From NCBI GenBank assembly GCA_003242255.1, contig QGUT01000033.1:1-14099 (forward strand): 14,099 nt of DNA, written 5' to 3'. The translations under genes and the position numbers were made by a program. Positions 6,825 to 13,541 of the stretch are shown here, one piece after another. The stretch is from Bacillota bacterium (lineage in GTDB: Bacteria > Bacillota > Thermosediminibacteria > Thermosediminibacterales > Thermosediminibacteraceae). Numbering within the stretch: position 1 is the stretch's first letter; each line of letters opens with the position of its first letter. Under the pieces are notes generated by a model that did no database searches, was not told the origin of the DNA, and saw only the letters and a program-made list of their open reading frames with translations.

Positions 6825-7898
6825 ATGTATTCATCGAGAATAGAAAATCTGCGCCAGAAGTTAACCGATAGAGGTTTTGATGCGATTCTGGTGGTCAAAC
6901 CGGAAAATCAATATTATCTTTCCGGATTTGATGGGGAAGGTTTTCTCTTGATCGGCGAAGATCGCCATATAATTTTTACCGATTTTCGTTATGTCGAAGA
7001 AGCAAGAGACAAATCGGCTGGAGCGGAAATAATAGAGTTGAAATATAAAATTTCTCCTTACGAAAAAATTGCCCAGGAACTACAATCGATGGGGGCTAAA
7101 AAAGTTGCCGTCGAAGGGCATTATATCACACTAAAGGCCTATGAAGAAATGAAAAACTTTTTTGCAGGCATTGACATCCTGAGCGCCGAGAACATGGTGG
7201 AAGATTTAAGGACGGTCAAGGATGAAACGGAGCTGAATTTTATAAAAAAAGCTCAGTCCATTACCGATAGGACCTTTTCGCATATTTTAGATTATATCCG
7301 CCCCGGCGTTTCTGAAGCCGACATTGCCCTTGAGATCGAATACTTCATAAAAAGAAGTGGTGCCGATGGAATTGCCTTCCCGACAATAGCTGTTTCAGGG
7401 CCCAGGACTTCGCTCCCGCACGGAAAACCCAGCGAGAGAAAGCTGCAAGTCGGCGACATTATAACATTAGATTTTGGCGCAAAATTTAATGGCTATTGCT
7501 CGGACATGACTCGGACGATTTTTTTGGGCGAGGTGGATGAAGAAAGAGAAAGGATTTACAATATAGTCCTAGAAGCGCAAAGAAGAGCAATAGAATGCAT
7601 AAAGGCAGGAGTTCATTGCAAAGAGGTGGACAATGCAGCCCGAAGCTTTATAGAAAAAAACGGGTTCGGCAAAAATTTCGGCCACGGATTGGGCCATGGG
7701 GTTGGATTGGAAATCCATGAGGGCCCGCGACTCAGTCCAAAAGGCGATACCAGCCTTTTGCCAGGCATGGTAGTCACTGTTGAACCCGGAATTTATGTGG
7801 AAGGCTTCGGTGGCGTGAGGATTGAAGATTTGGTAATAGTCACTGATGATGGTTGCATAGATTTAACCCAATCGCCGAAGGATATAATTTGCTTATAA
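6825..7898 (+). CDS. pepP: Xaa-Pro aminopeptidase/prolidase-like M24 metallopeptidase
   Basis: Cytoplasmic dinuclear metal peptidase of 357 residues that releases the N-terminal residue before proline, or cleaves Xaa-Pro dipeptides. Residues ~1-125 form the creatinase-type N-terminal domain and the rest the pita-bread catalytic domain. All five metal ligands can be placed: Asp216 (LDFGAKFNGY), Asp227 (SDMTRT), His291 (GHGLGHGVGLEIHEGP), Glu320 (VEPGIYVEG) and Glu334 (RIEDLV). Their spacing matches that of Pyrococcus furiosus prolidase with a constant offset. ATG at 6825 has AGGGGG 6 bases upstream. The gene lies directly before efp, as yqhT does in B. subtilis, and is a paralogue-type housekeeping gene. 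Whether dipeptides or longer peptides are preferred cannot be read from the sequence. Confidence 0.93.
   Translation: MYSSRIENLRQKLTDRGFDAILVVKPENQYYLSGFDGEGFLLIGEDRHIIFTDFRYVEEARDKSAGAEIIELKYKISPYEKIAQELQSMGAKKVAVEGHYITLKAYEEMKNFFAGIDILSAENMVEDLRTVKDETELNFIKKAQSITDRTFSHILDYIRPGVSEADIALEIEYFIKRSGADGIAFPTIAVSGPRTSLPHGKPSERKLQVGDIITLDFGAKFNGYCSDMTRTIFLGEVDEERERIYNIVLEAQRRAIECIKAGVHCKEVDNAARSFIEKNGFGKNFGHGLGHGVGLEIHEGPRLSPKGDTSLLPGMVVTVEPGIYVEGFGGVRIEDLVIVTDDGCIDLTQSPKDIICL
7883..7888 (+). promoter_or_regulatory. Possible -10 box for efp inside the end of the peptidase gene
   Basis: A perfect TATAAT lies about 48 bases before the efp start, overlapping the last peptidase codons. No good -35 sits at 16-18 bases: TTGCAT at 7853-7858 is 24 bases away, and TTTAAC at 7862-7867 is weak with 15. 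It may be a chance match in AT-rich sequence, but would give efp its own transcript. Confidence 0.25.
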
Positions 7899-7935
7899 CA
7901 ACAACTAAAAAATTTCAATGAATGGAGGTATAGTC

Positions 7936-8493
7936 ATGATTTCCACCAATGATTTAAGACCTGGTGTAACCGTTGAAATTGATGGAGAAGTTTATGTGGT
8001 TGTGGATTTTCAGCATGTAAAGCCCGGTAAAGGAGCTGCGTTCGTAAGGACGAAGATAAAAAACGTCAAGACGGGGCAGGTTTTTGAGCGAAACTTCAGA
8101 GCTGGAGAAAAATTGAACAGGGCGGTCGTAGAAAGAAAAAGTATGCAGTATTTATATCAAGATGGTGATACATACTATTTTATGGATAACAAAACTTATG
8201 AGCAGATTCCCCTCAGCAAGGAGCAACTGGGCGATGCTGTGCTGTACCTAAAAGAAAACCTAGAAGTTATGGTAATGTTTTATGAAGGAGTGCCGATTGG
8301 CGTTGATCTGCCCACTTTTGTAGAACTAACGGTGGTGGATACTGAACCGGGATTCAAAGGCGATACTGCCACCGGCGGATCAAAACCCGCAACTTTGGAG
8401 ACGGGAGCGGTAATTCAGGTGCCTCTATTTATAGAAAAGGGCGATGTGGTGAGGGTAGATACTAGAACTGGTGAATATTTAAGCCGCGTATAA
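7936..8493 (+). CDS. efp: Elongation factor P
   Basis: Translation factor that binds between the P and E sites of the ribosome and relieves stalling at proline runs. It has 185 residues with the three expected beta-barrel domains. The N-terminal KOW-like domain carries the conserved loop KPGKGAAFVR, with Lys32 at the tip, the position that is modified in other EF-P proteins (a 5-aminopentanol group in B. subtilis). The C-terminal EF-P signature is present in the region FKGDTATGGSKPATLETGA. ATG at 7936 is chosen because GGAGG at 7923-7927 lies 8 bases before it; an ATG at 7918 in frame precedes that site. No modification enzyme such as EpmA/EpmB is encoded nearby. It probably shares a transcript with the peptidase gene 37 bases upstream. 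Confidence 0.97.
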   Translation: MISTNDLRPGVTVEIDGEVYVVVDFQHVKPGKGAAFVRTKIKNVKTGQVFERNFRAGEKLNRAVVERKSMQYLYQDGDTYYFMDNKTYEQIPLSKEQLGDAVLYLKENLEVMVMFYEGVPIGVDLPTFVELTVVDTEPGFKGDTATGGSKPATLETGAVIQVPLFIEKGDVVRVDTRTGEYLSRV

Positions 8494-8515
8494 AAAAATA
8501 TAAGGAGGAAACGAA

Positions 8516-8971
8516 ATGGATAATTTATTGTCGAGGGTTTCGTATCTCAGAGGCTTGGCTGATGGACTTAGCTTGGATGAGTCCAAAGAAAAAAGGCTGC
8601 TCTTGGAAATAATAGATGTGCTGCAAGAAATGGCCGAAGCAATCGATGATCTGAGGGCTTTCTCCGAAGCTACCCAAGAATACGTGGAAAGCATCGATGA
8701 AGATCTGGGGCAGTTGGAACAAGATTTTTACGATTCAGAGGATGATTACGACGAGGATTATGAGGAAGATTTCGACGATGATTTTGAAGATGATTACGAT
8801 GAGGATTTTGACGAGGAAGATGAGTACGACGATTTGGACGAGGATTTGATCGAGATCGAATGCCCCAAATGCCATGAGGTAATATTCATAGACGAAGATC
8901 TGGTTGATGAAGAAGGAAAAGCCCAGTGCCCGAACTGCAATGCTGAAATTAAGGTCGAAGACAACGATTGA
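8516..8971 (+). CDS. CD1247 N-terminal-domain protein: helical domain, acidic aromatic tract, zinc ribbon
   Basis: Protein of 151 residues and unknown function, resembling the clostridial family called CD1247 N-terminal domain-containing. Three parts are visible. Residues ~1-70 form an amphipathic helical or coiled-coil region (LLSRVSYLRGLADGLSL, then LLLEIIDVLQEMAEAIDDL). Residues ~72-115 are almost entirely Asp and Glu, with aromatic residues at 78, 82, 86, 90, 94 and 98, exactly every fourth position. Residues 116-141 contain CPKC and CPNC, the two knuckles of a zinc ribbon. No signal peptide or membrane helix is seen. AAGGAGG lies at 8503-8509 before the ATG. The gene follows efp by 22 bases and is closed by a terminator, so it is probably co-expressed with EF-P. 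The acidic tract recalls the tail of the RNA polymerase delta subunit, but there is no other similarity to it. Confidence 0.82.
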   Translation: MDNLLSRVSYLRGLADGLSLDESKEKRLLLEIIDVLQEMAEAIDDLRAFSEATQEYVESIDEDLGQLEQDFYDSEDDYDEDYEEDFDDDFEDDYDEDFDEEDEYDDLDEDLIEIECPKCHEVIFIDEDLVDEEGKAQCPNCNAEIKVEDND

Positions 8972-8988
8972 AAGTAAAAAGGAGTAAG

Positions 8989-9016
8989 AAGAGGGTCGAA
9001 AGGCCCTCTTTTTTTT
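8989..9016 (+). terminator. Intrinsic terminator after the efp group
   Basis: A 9-bp stem (AAGAGGGTC pairing with GGCCCTCTT, one G-U pair) encloses a GAAA tetraloop at 8998-9001 and runs straight into a T tract to 9016. It begins 17 bases after the stop of the acidic zinc-ribbon gene and separates it from the spoIIIA operon. Confidence 0.93.
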
Positions 9017-9027
9017 ATGCCCTCCTG

Positions 9028-9056
9028 TCATATTGCCAGGGGTTTAAAAATATAAA
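9028..9056 (+). promoter_or_regulatory. Candidate sigma-E promoter for the spoIIIA operon
   Basis: TCATATT at 9028-9034 agrees with the sigma-E -35 pattern (G/T, A/C, ATA, then two T-rich positions). After a 14-base spacer, AATATAAA at 9049-9056 matches the -10 consensus CATACAAT at five of eight positions. In B. subtilis the spoIIIA operon is under mother-cell sigma-E, and this site lies between the upstream terminator and spoIIIAA. It would give a leader of only about 17 bases. The -10 half is AT-rich and not strong evidence alone. Confidence 0.55.
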
Positions 9057-9079
9057 TTTAAGAGAGGAGGGACAAGAGG

Positions 9080-10102
9080 TTGCAAAGGCAAGGGGAACAG
9101 AACTTTTTAAAAAAATTAGAAAAACACATATCGCCGATACTCCCACCGGCTATAAGAACCGCTATTTTTAATTTGCCTCCAGAAAAACTGGAGAAAGTGG
9201 AAGAAATACGGCTGCGTCGGGGAAGACCACTTATGGTGGTCGAAGGTGGGACCGACTACATGGTGACGCCCGATGGCTCGGCCACGGAAGATTTAGAAAA
9301 TGCCTACATAGTGTCCGACAGCGATGCAGAAAAGACTTTTCAATTGATAAGTCAAGGTTCGGTCTATGCCTGGGAGGACGAGATAAAGAACGGTTTCATT
9401 ACCTTGAAAGGGGGACATCGGGTAGGTATCGTTGGAAAAGTGGTGCTGGAAGCGGGAAAGATCAAAACCATAAAGCACGTGGCCGGCTTTAACATAAGAA
9501 TAGCCAGGCAAATTATAGGAGCTGCGGATGAGGCCATGTCTTTCGTTATAAATGAAAAAGGGGAATTTTTGAACACCATGATAATATCGCCGCCTAAAGC
9601 GGGCAAGACGACATTGCTTAGGGATTTAATAAGACAACTAAGTTGCGGAAACCCCGAATTTGGTCTGAAAGGCTTTAAAGTTGGAGTTGTCGATGAGCGA
9701 TCCGAAATAGCCTGTTGTTACGAAGGGGTGCCCCAGAACGATGTGGGCATTCGTACCGACGTCCTCGACGGATGTCCGAAAGCGTGGGGAATCATGATGC
9801 TTTTAAGGTCTATGTCGCCGGATATTATAGCGACCGACGAGATCGGACGGCAGGAAGATGTTGAAGCTTTGGAAGAGGCTGTAAATGCGGGCGTCAAACT
9901 TTTGGCAACTGCCCACGGCTCGGATTTAGATGATTTGAAAAGAAGACCCACTATACGAAGGTTGATAGAAAATCAATTCTTCGATAGATATCTGGTTTTA
10001 GGGCTCAGCAAGGGAATAGGAACTTTAGAAAAAGTGGTGGACGGAAGAGATTTTAGAATTATTTACGAAAGAAATAAAAAGGAGGAGGTTGTGCCATGTT
10101 AA
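9080..10102 (+). CDS. spoIIIAA: Stage III sporulation protein AA, secretion-type ATPase
   Basis: Mother-cell cytoplasmic ATPase of the SpoIIIA-SpoIIQ channel, related to GspE/PilT-type motors. It has 340 residues. An N-terminal region with EEIRLRRGRPL is followed by the ATPase core. The P-loop SPPKAGKTTLLRD begins at residue 170 with Lys176, VVDERSEIA comes next, then the Walker B region SPDIIATDEIG and TAHGSDLDD, all typical of SpoIIIAA. The first P-loop residue is Ser rather than Gly. The start is TTG at 9080 with GGAGGG at 9066-9071, 8 bases upstream. It is somewhat longer than the B. subtilis protein (about 307 residues). It overlaps spoIIIAB by 7 bases. Expression is probably from the sigma-E-like site just upstream. 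Confidence 0.96.
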   Translation: MQRQGEQNFLKKLEKHISPILPPAIRTAIFNLPPEKLEKVEEIRLRRGRPLMVVEGGTDYMVTPDGSATEDLENAYIVSDSDAEKTFQLISQGSVYAWEDEIKNGFITLKGGHRVGIVGKVVLEAGKIKTIKHVAGFNIRIARQIIGAADEAMSFVINEKGEFLNTMIISPPKAGKTTLLRDLIRQLSCGNPEFGLKGFKVGVVDERSEIACCYEGVPQNDVGIRTDVLDGCPKAWGIMMLLRSMSPDIIATDEIGRQEDVEALEEAVNAGVKLLATAHGSDLDDLKRRPTIRRLIENQFFDRYLVLGLSKGIGTLEKVVDGRDFRIIYERNKKEEVVPC

Positions 10103-10614
10103 AATTGGTCGGAAGCGCACTGGTGATTTTTTCTTGCACTATGATCGGTTTTATTATGGCAGGATATTACCAGCACAGGCCCAAAACTCTCCGAAATTTT
10201 CAGACTGCCTTTTCGATGCTCGAGACGGAGATCAATTACGGGCAGACTCCTCTTCCAGAAGCCTTAGAACGCGTGGGCAACAGATGCGATCCGATAATTT
10301 CTTCATTCTTAAAGAGAGTCCGCGAGCTTCTGCTCTCGTTGGAAGGATATACTGCGTCAGAGGCTTGGGAAATTTCGCTAAACGAGTTAAGATCTCAAAT
10401 GCCGCTAAACGATTCGGATTTTGAAATACTTATTTCCTTTGGCAAATATCTCGGCTCATCGGATAAAGAAGATCAGGTGAGAAATTTAAAGATGGCCATG
10501 TCCCAATTGAAGCAACAGGAAAACCTGGCCGTGGAAGAAAAAAATAAGAACGAAAAATTGTGGAAGTATCTGGGAGTTCTAACCGGCCTGACACTGGTCC
10601 TTTTGCTGTATTAA
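10096..10614 (+). CDS. spoIIIAB: Stage III sporulation protein AB
   Basis: Mother-cell membrane protein of 172 residues, close to the B. subtilis length, with a hydrophobic segment at each end (residues ~4-22 and ~154-171). The helical domain between them carries the family pattern YQHRPKTLRNFQTAFSMLET near the start and the conserved ALERVGNR after it. The cytosolic domain of this family resembles that of GspF/PilC platform proteins, so it is thought to work with the SpoIIIAA ATPase as PilC does with PilB. ATG at 10096 has GGAGGAGG at 10081-10088, 7 bases upstream and inside spoIIIAA, so translation is tightly linked. Identity is supported by sequence pattern and by order in a complete operon. 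Confidence 0.95.
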   Translation: MLKLVGSALVIFSCTMIGFIMAGYYQHRPKTLRNFQTAFSMLETEINYGQTPLPEALERVGNRCDPIISSFLKRVRELLLSLEGYTASEAWEISLNELRSQMPLNDSDFEILISFGKYLGSSDKEDQVRNLKMAMSQLKQQENLAVEEKNKNEKLWKYLGVLTGLTLVLLLY

Positions 10615-10641
10615 ATTAGATTATTTTGAGAGGTGTTACCA

Positions 10642-10839
10642 ATGGATGTGGACGTTCTATTTAAGATAGCAGGGATAGGGATAGTGATTTCGATTTTGAG
10701 CAAAGTCCTCGATGAAGCGGGGAGAAAGGAGCAGGCCCAAATGACTACTCTAGTCGGGGTAGTAATAGTACTCATGATGGTCATTCAATTGATAAGCCGT
10801 CTTTTCGACAATGTAAAATCCATGTTCCACCTTTATTGA
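10642..10839 (+). CDS. spoIIIAC: Stage III sporulation protein AC
   Basis: Very small membrane protein of 65 residues with two hydrophobic helices (~7-20 and ~37-56) joined by a short loop, DEAGRKEQ, which is a hallmark of SpoIIIAC. It is part of the mother-cell membrane portion of the feeding channel; its exact role is unknown. ATG at 10642 is preferred to the GTG at 10633 because GAGGTG at 10630-10635 serves as ribosome site and contains that GTG. The ribosome site of spoIIIAD begins within its stop codon. Confidence 0.95.
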   Translation: MDVDVLFKIAGIGIVISILSKVLDEAGRKEQAQMTTLVGVVIVLMMVIQLISRLFDNVKSMFHLY

Positions 10840-10850
10840 GGAGTGTAGGT

Positions 10851-11237
10851 ATGGAGATCATTCAAATTGTTGGAATAGGGCTGATGGCGACGGTTTTCGC
10901 AGTGCTGTTGCGACAAGAAAGGCCTGAAATGGCCTTGCAGGTGAGTATAGTAGCCGGCACTATAATTTTCCTTTTGGTACTCAATAAAATTTCCTCAACT
11001 TTAGCTGTCCTTCAAAACATGGCAGCGAGGGCCAACATCGATTTTTTATATTTGAATACGATACTGAAAATCATAGGTATCGCTTATGTGGCCGAATTCG
11101 GCGCTCAGATCTGCAAAGATGCCGGTTCTTCTTCCATAGCAGCTAAAATCGAATTCGCCGCAAAAATTCTGATACTGTTTTTGTCCATCCCGATTGTCAT
11201 GGCGGTACTTGAACTACTGCTGAAAATCCTTCCTTGA
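10851..11237 (+). CDS. spoIIIAD: Stage III sporulation protein AD
   Basis: Membrane protein of 128 residues with about four hydrophobic segments (roughly 1-17, 27-45, 65-85 and 100-127). It shows the SpoIIIAD features of an N-terminal VGIGLMATVFAVLLRQERPE and a central YLNTILKIIGIAYVAEFGAQICKDAG, followed by AAKIEFAAKILIL. It has the same general plan as SpoIIIAC and probably derives from a shared ancestor. ATG at 10851 has GAGGAG at 10838-10843, 7 bases upstream; the in-frame TTG at 10836 overlaps that site. It is probably a pore-adjacent membrane component in the mother cell, though no activity is established for the family. Confidence 0.95.
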   Translation: MEIIQIVGIGLMATVFAVLLRQERPEMALQVSIVAGTIIFLLVLNKISSTLAVLQNMAARANIDFLYLNTILKIIGIAYVAEFGAQICKDAGSSSIAAKIEFAAKILILFLSIPIVMAVLELLLKILP

Positions 11238-11250
11238 AAAGGTGATCGAT

Positions 11251-12396
11251 TTGAAAAAAATTTTTATCTTATTGATCTTGGTTTTGCTGATACCTGCGCC
11301 CTGGGTTTTAGCCGATGAAATAGAAGAACAGATAAAAAATCTTGACCTCAAAGAGATCGACGATTTTATAAGGGAATTCAACCGGGAGTACGGCAACTTT
11401 TTCCCCTTAAGTGATTTTGAGGATATGGTGAGGTCCCTGAGGGAAAACAGAAACATAGATTTTAAGTCTTTATTCGGGGGAATTTTGAGGTACGTTTTTC
11501 GCGAGATTTCTGCCAACTACAAATTGCTGGTAAAGTTGATTACCCTTTCGTTGATCTGCGCTGTATTGAAAAACCTTCACCATGGCTTTGAAAAAGACAA
11601 TATCGGCAGGATGGCCCACAGCGTGGTATTATTCGTTTTGATAATAATAGCCCTTCAAAGTTTTACAATTGCCCTCGAAACGGGTAAAGGAGCCATAAAT
11701 AGGATGGTTTCCTTTGTGCAGGCTTTGATGCCCACCGTATTCACACTTCTTGCCGCTGTAGGAGGGGTAGCATCTGTCAGAGTCTTCAGTCCGCTTATTT
11801 TCATCGGGATCACCGCTGCGAGCACTTGGATTAAGGATATAATCTTGCCCGTCATCTTCTTCATCTCGGTTTTGAGCCTGGTAAACAATATTACTGACAG
11901 TTTTCACGTTTCTCAACTCACCCATCTCTTGAGGCAATTATGCGTATTTTTAATGGGGCTTTTCTTAAGCGTCTTTTTAGGCGTCATGGTGATCCAGGGA
12001 GCTACAGCTGCCACTGTTGACGGGATAACCATAAGAACAGCCAAATTTGCCTCGAAAAATTTTGTACCGATCGTCGGAGGCATTTTTTCCGATGCTTTGG
12101 ACGCTGTTGTGGGTTATTCCCTAATATTGAAAAACGCTGTGGGATTAATTGGTTTGCTGATATTATTTTTAATAACTCTCTTTCCCGTTGTTAAAATCCT
12201 ATCCATTATATTCATATACCGTTTGAGCGCCGCAATAATCCAGCCTGTGGGAGAAAATACAATAGTAAAATGCCTAAATGACATAGGCAATTCCTTGACT
12301 CTGATATTCATTTCGGTAGCATCGGTGGCGATGATGTTCTTCATAGCCATTGCGATCGTGTTAGTTTCTGGAAATCTGTCGATGGTGCTGAGGTGA
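11251..12396 (+). CDS. spoIIIAE: Stage III sporulation protein AE
   Basis: Largest membrane subunit of the complex, 381 residues. It begins with a signal-peptide-like segment (KK, then IFILLILVLLIPAPWVLA, cleavage likely after ALA/LADE), then an acidic soluble stretch (~23-90), then seven or so hydrophobic segments to the C-terminus. It is thought to be the polytopic component of the channel, resembling export-gate proteins in position. TTG at 11251 is preferred: AAGGTG at 11239-11244 lies 6 bases upstream, and the alternative GTG at 11242 falls inside that site. Length is near that of the B. subtilis protein (about 399). Assignment rests on the hydrophobic pattern, motifs such as QALMPTVFTLLAAVGG, and operon order. 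Confidence 0.95.
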   Translation: MKKIFILLILVLLIPAPWVLADEIEEQIKNLDLKEIDDFIREFNREYGNFFPLSDFEDMVRSLRENRNIDFKSLFGGILRYVFREISANYKLLVKLITLSLICAVLKNLHHGFEKDNIGRMAHSVVLFVLIIIALQSFTIALETGKGAINRMVSFVQALMPTVFTLLAAVGGVASVRVFSPLIFIGITAASTWIKDIILPVIFFISVLSLVNNITDSFHVSQLTHLLRQLCVFLMGLFLSVFLGVMVIQGATAATVDGITIRTAKFASKNFVPIVGGIFSDALDAVVGYSLILKNAVGLIGLLILFLITLFPVVKILSIIFIYRLSAAIIQPVGENTIVKCLNDIGNSLTLIFISVASVAMMFFIAIAIVLVSGNLSMVLR

Positions 12397-12400
12397 TTAG

Positions 12401-12925
12401 GTGGTTGCTTGGTTGAATTCGTGGATAAAACAGATAATTATGGTCGCCATGTTTACGCTTTTGGTGGATATGATCATGCCCGATAACGGTTTGAAAAAGT
12501 ATATAAAAGTGATCCTGGGGACAGTAGTGATGATTGCCATATTAAATCCTGTTATTTTGCTCTTAAAAGCCAATTTTCCCATTAGTATCGGACATGGTAT
12601 GGAACAATTGGAAGCGATGGGATATTTCGACGAGAACTTAATTTACGGTCAGGCAGAAAAAATAAAAAGCGAAAATATTAAAATGGCGCTGGGATTGTAT
12701 GAAAAAGAATTGGAAGAAAGAATTTTAAGGCAACTGAAGCAGCTCACTTTTTTGGAGATATCTAATGCGGACGTCCAATTAGAACAAGACGGAAGCATCC
12801 GAAAAGTTCGCATCGCGTTAAAAAGCCCTATGGAGGATGCTGAAATCAACAAACTTACCCAATATTTAAGCGCTTTTTACGAAATTCCCGAGGCCAAGAT
12901 TTTGGTAGAAGTGGAGGGAAATTAA
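12401..12925 (+). CDS. spoIIIAF: Stage III sporulation protein AF
   Basis: Protein of 174 residues with two N-terminal membrane helices (~9-25 and ~36-55), separated by the conserved MIMPDNGLKKYIKVILG, the clearest SpoIIIAF signature. A soluble domain follows, with a helix and a ring-building-type beta/alpha segment (DVQLEQDGSIRKVRIAL, then INKLTQYLSAFYEIPEAKILVE). It is thought to form a ring with SpoIIIAG and SpoIIIAH in the space between mother cell and forespore. The start is GTG at 12401 with GAGGTG at 12390-12395, which spans the spoIIIAE stop. Its stop overlaps the spoIIIAG start (TAATG). It is somewhat shorter than the B. subtilis protein. Confidence 0.94.
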   Translation: MVAWLNSWIKQIIMVAMFTLLVDMIMPDNGLKKYIKVILGTVVMIAILNPVILLLKANFPISIGHGMEQLEAMGYFDENLIYGQAEKIKSENIKMALGLYEKELEERILRQLKQLTFLEISNADVQLEQDGSIRKVRIALKSPMEDAEINKLTQYLSAFYEIPEAKILVEVEGN

Positions 12926-13524
12926 TGGAAAGCCAATTCATAAAAAATTTGATGGATCAGCTTAAAAAAAATAAAAATGCCCATCTAAATTTGTTGATAA
13001 TAGTGGGATTGATGGGACTCCTGCTGCTTTCGTTTACAAAAATCACGTCCCAAGAAAAATCGCTGGACATCCCAGGAGTAAATCTGGTTGAAGCTACCAA
13101 CAATTCAACCATAGAGACTGACGGTATACTTTTTCAATCGGAGATGGAAAAAAGGTTAGAGCAAATTTTAGCTCAAATAAAGGGCGTGGGGAGAGTTGAG
13201 GTAATGATTACTCTTGAAAGCGAAGGCTATGTGGAACCGGCTTTTAATTCTATCGATAACAAAAGGGTCACCGAGGAAAATGATGGAGAAGGAGGTGTCA
13301 GGACTACCACTGAACTTCAGGTAAACAAACAAATGGTCTTGCTCAATAAAGGGGGCCGCGAAGAGCCTCTCCTCGTAAAAAAGGGGACCCCTGAGGTGAG
13401 GGGAGTTTTAATAGTGGCCGAAGGGGGAGATTCTTCGGAAACTGTAGATAGGATTACAAAAGCTACATCCACGTTGCTCGGCATTCCTCTTTATAAAATT
13501 ACAGTTTTGCCATTTACAAAATGA
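12925..13524 (+). CDS. spoIIIAG: Stage III sporulation protein AG, channel ring protein
   Basis: Bitopic protein of 199 residues with one membrane helix (~21-39) and a large domain in the intermembrane space. The ring-building motif is split: IKGVGRVEVMITLES forms its first part, and PEVRGVLIVAEGG with the helix and strand that follow (TSTLLGIPLYKITVL) forms the second. The insert between them (~105-155, charged and rich in beta-forming residues) corresponds to the extra beta region that builds the SpoIIIAG barrel in B. subtilis. ATG at 12925 overlaps the spoIIIAF stop by one base, with GGAGGG just upstream. The C-terminal residues SpoIIIAG shares with EscJ/PrgK ring proteins are in place. 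Confidence 0.95.
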   Translation: MESQFIKNLMDQLKKNKNAHLNLLIIVGLMGLLLLSFTKITSQEKSLDIPGVNLVEATNNSTIETDGILFQSEMEKRLEQILAQIKGVGRVEVMITLESEGYVEPAFNSIDNKRVTEENDGEGGVRTTTELQVNKQMVLLNKGGREEPLLVKKGTPEVRGVLIVAEGGDSSETVDRITKATSTLLGIPLYKITVLPFTK

Positions 13525-13541
13525 ACAGGGGGTAATGGAGA

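Noticed and set aside
8741..8850. GAT/GAA-rich tract as a possible DNA repeat array or CRISPR-like element
   Set aside because: It has no conserved repeat unit with spacers; the pattern is at codon level within one reading frame and is explained by the acidic protein.
8735..9031. Minus-strand open frame with hydrophobic residues opposite the acidic gene
   Set aside because: It is the antisense reading of GAT/GAA/GAC codons, which yields Ile, Phe and Val runs. It also crosses the terminator and has no ribosome site of note.
8968..9171. Plus-strand open frame between the acidic gene and spoIIIAA
   Set aside because: It runs through the terminator hairpin and into spoIIIAA in another frame, and its product has no recognisable domain.
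10089..10424. Plus-strand open frame overlapping spoIIIAB
   Set aside because: It is out of frame with spoIIIAB, which has full-length family features and the better-placed ribosome site.
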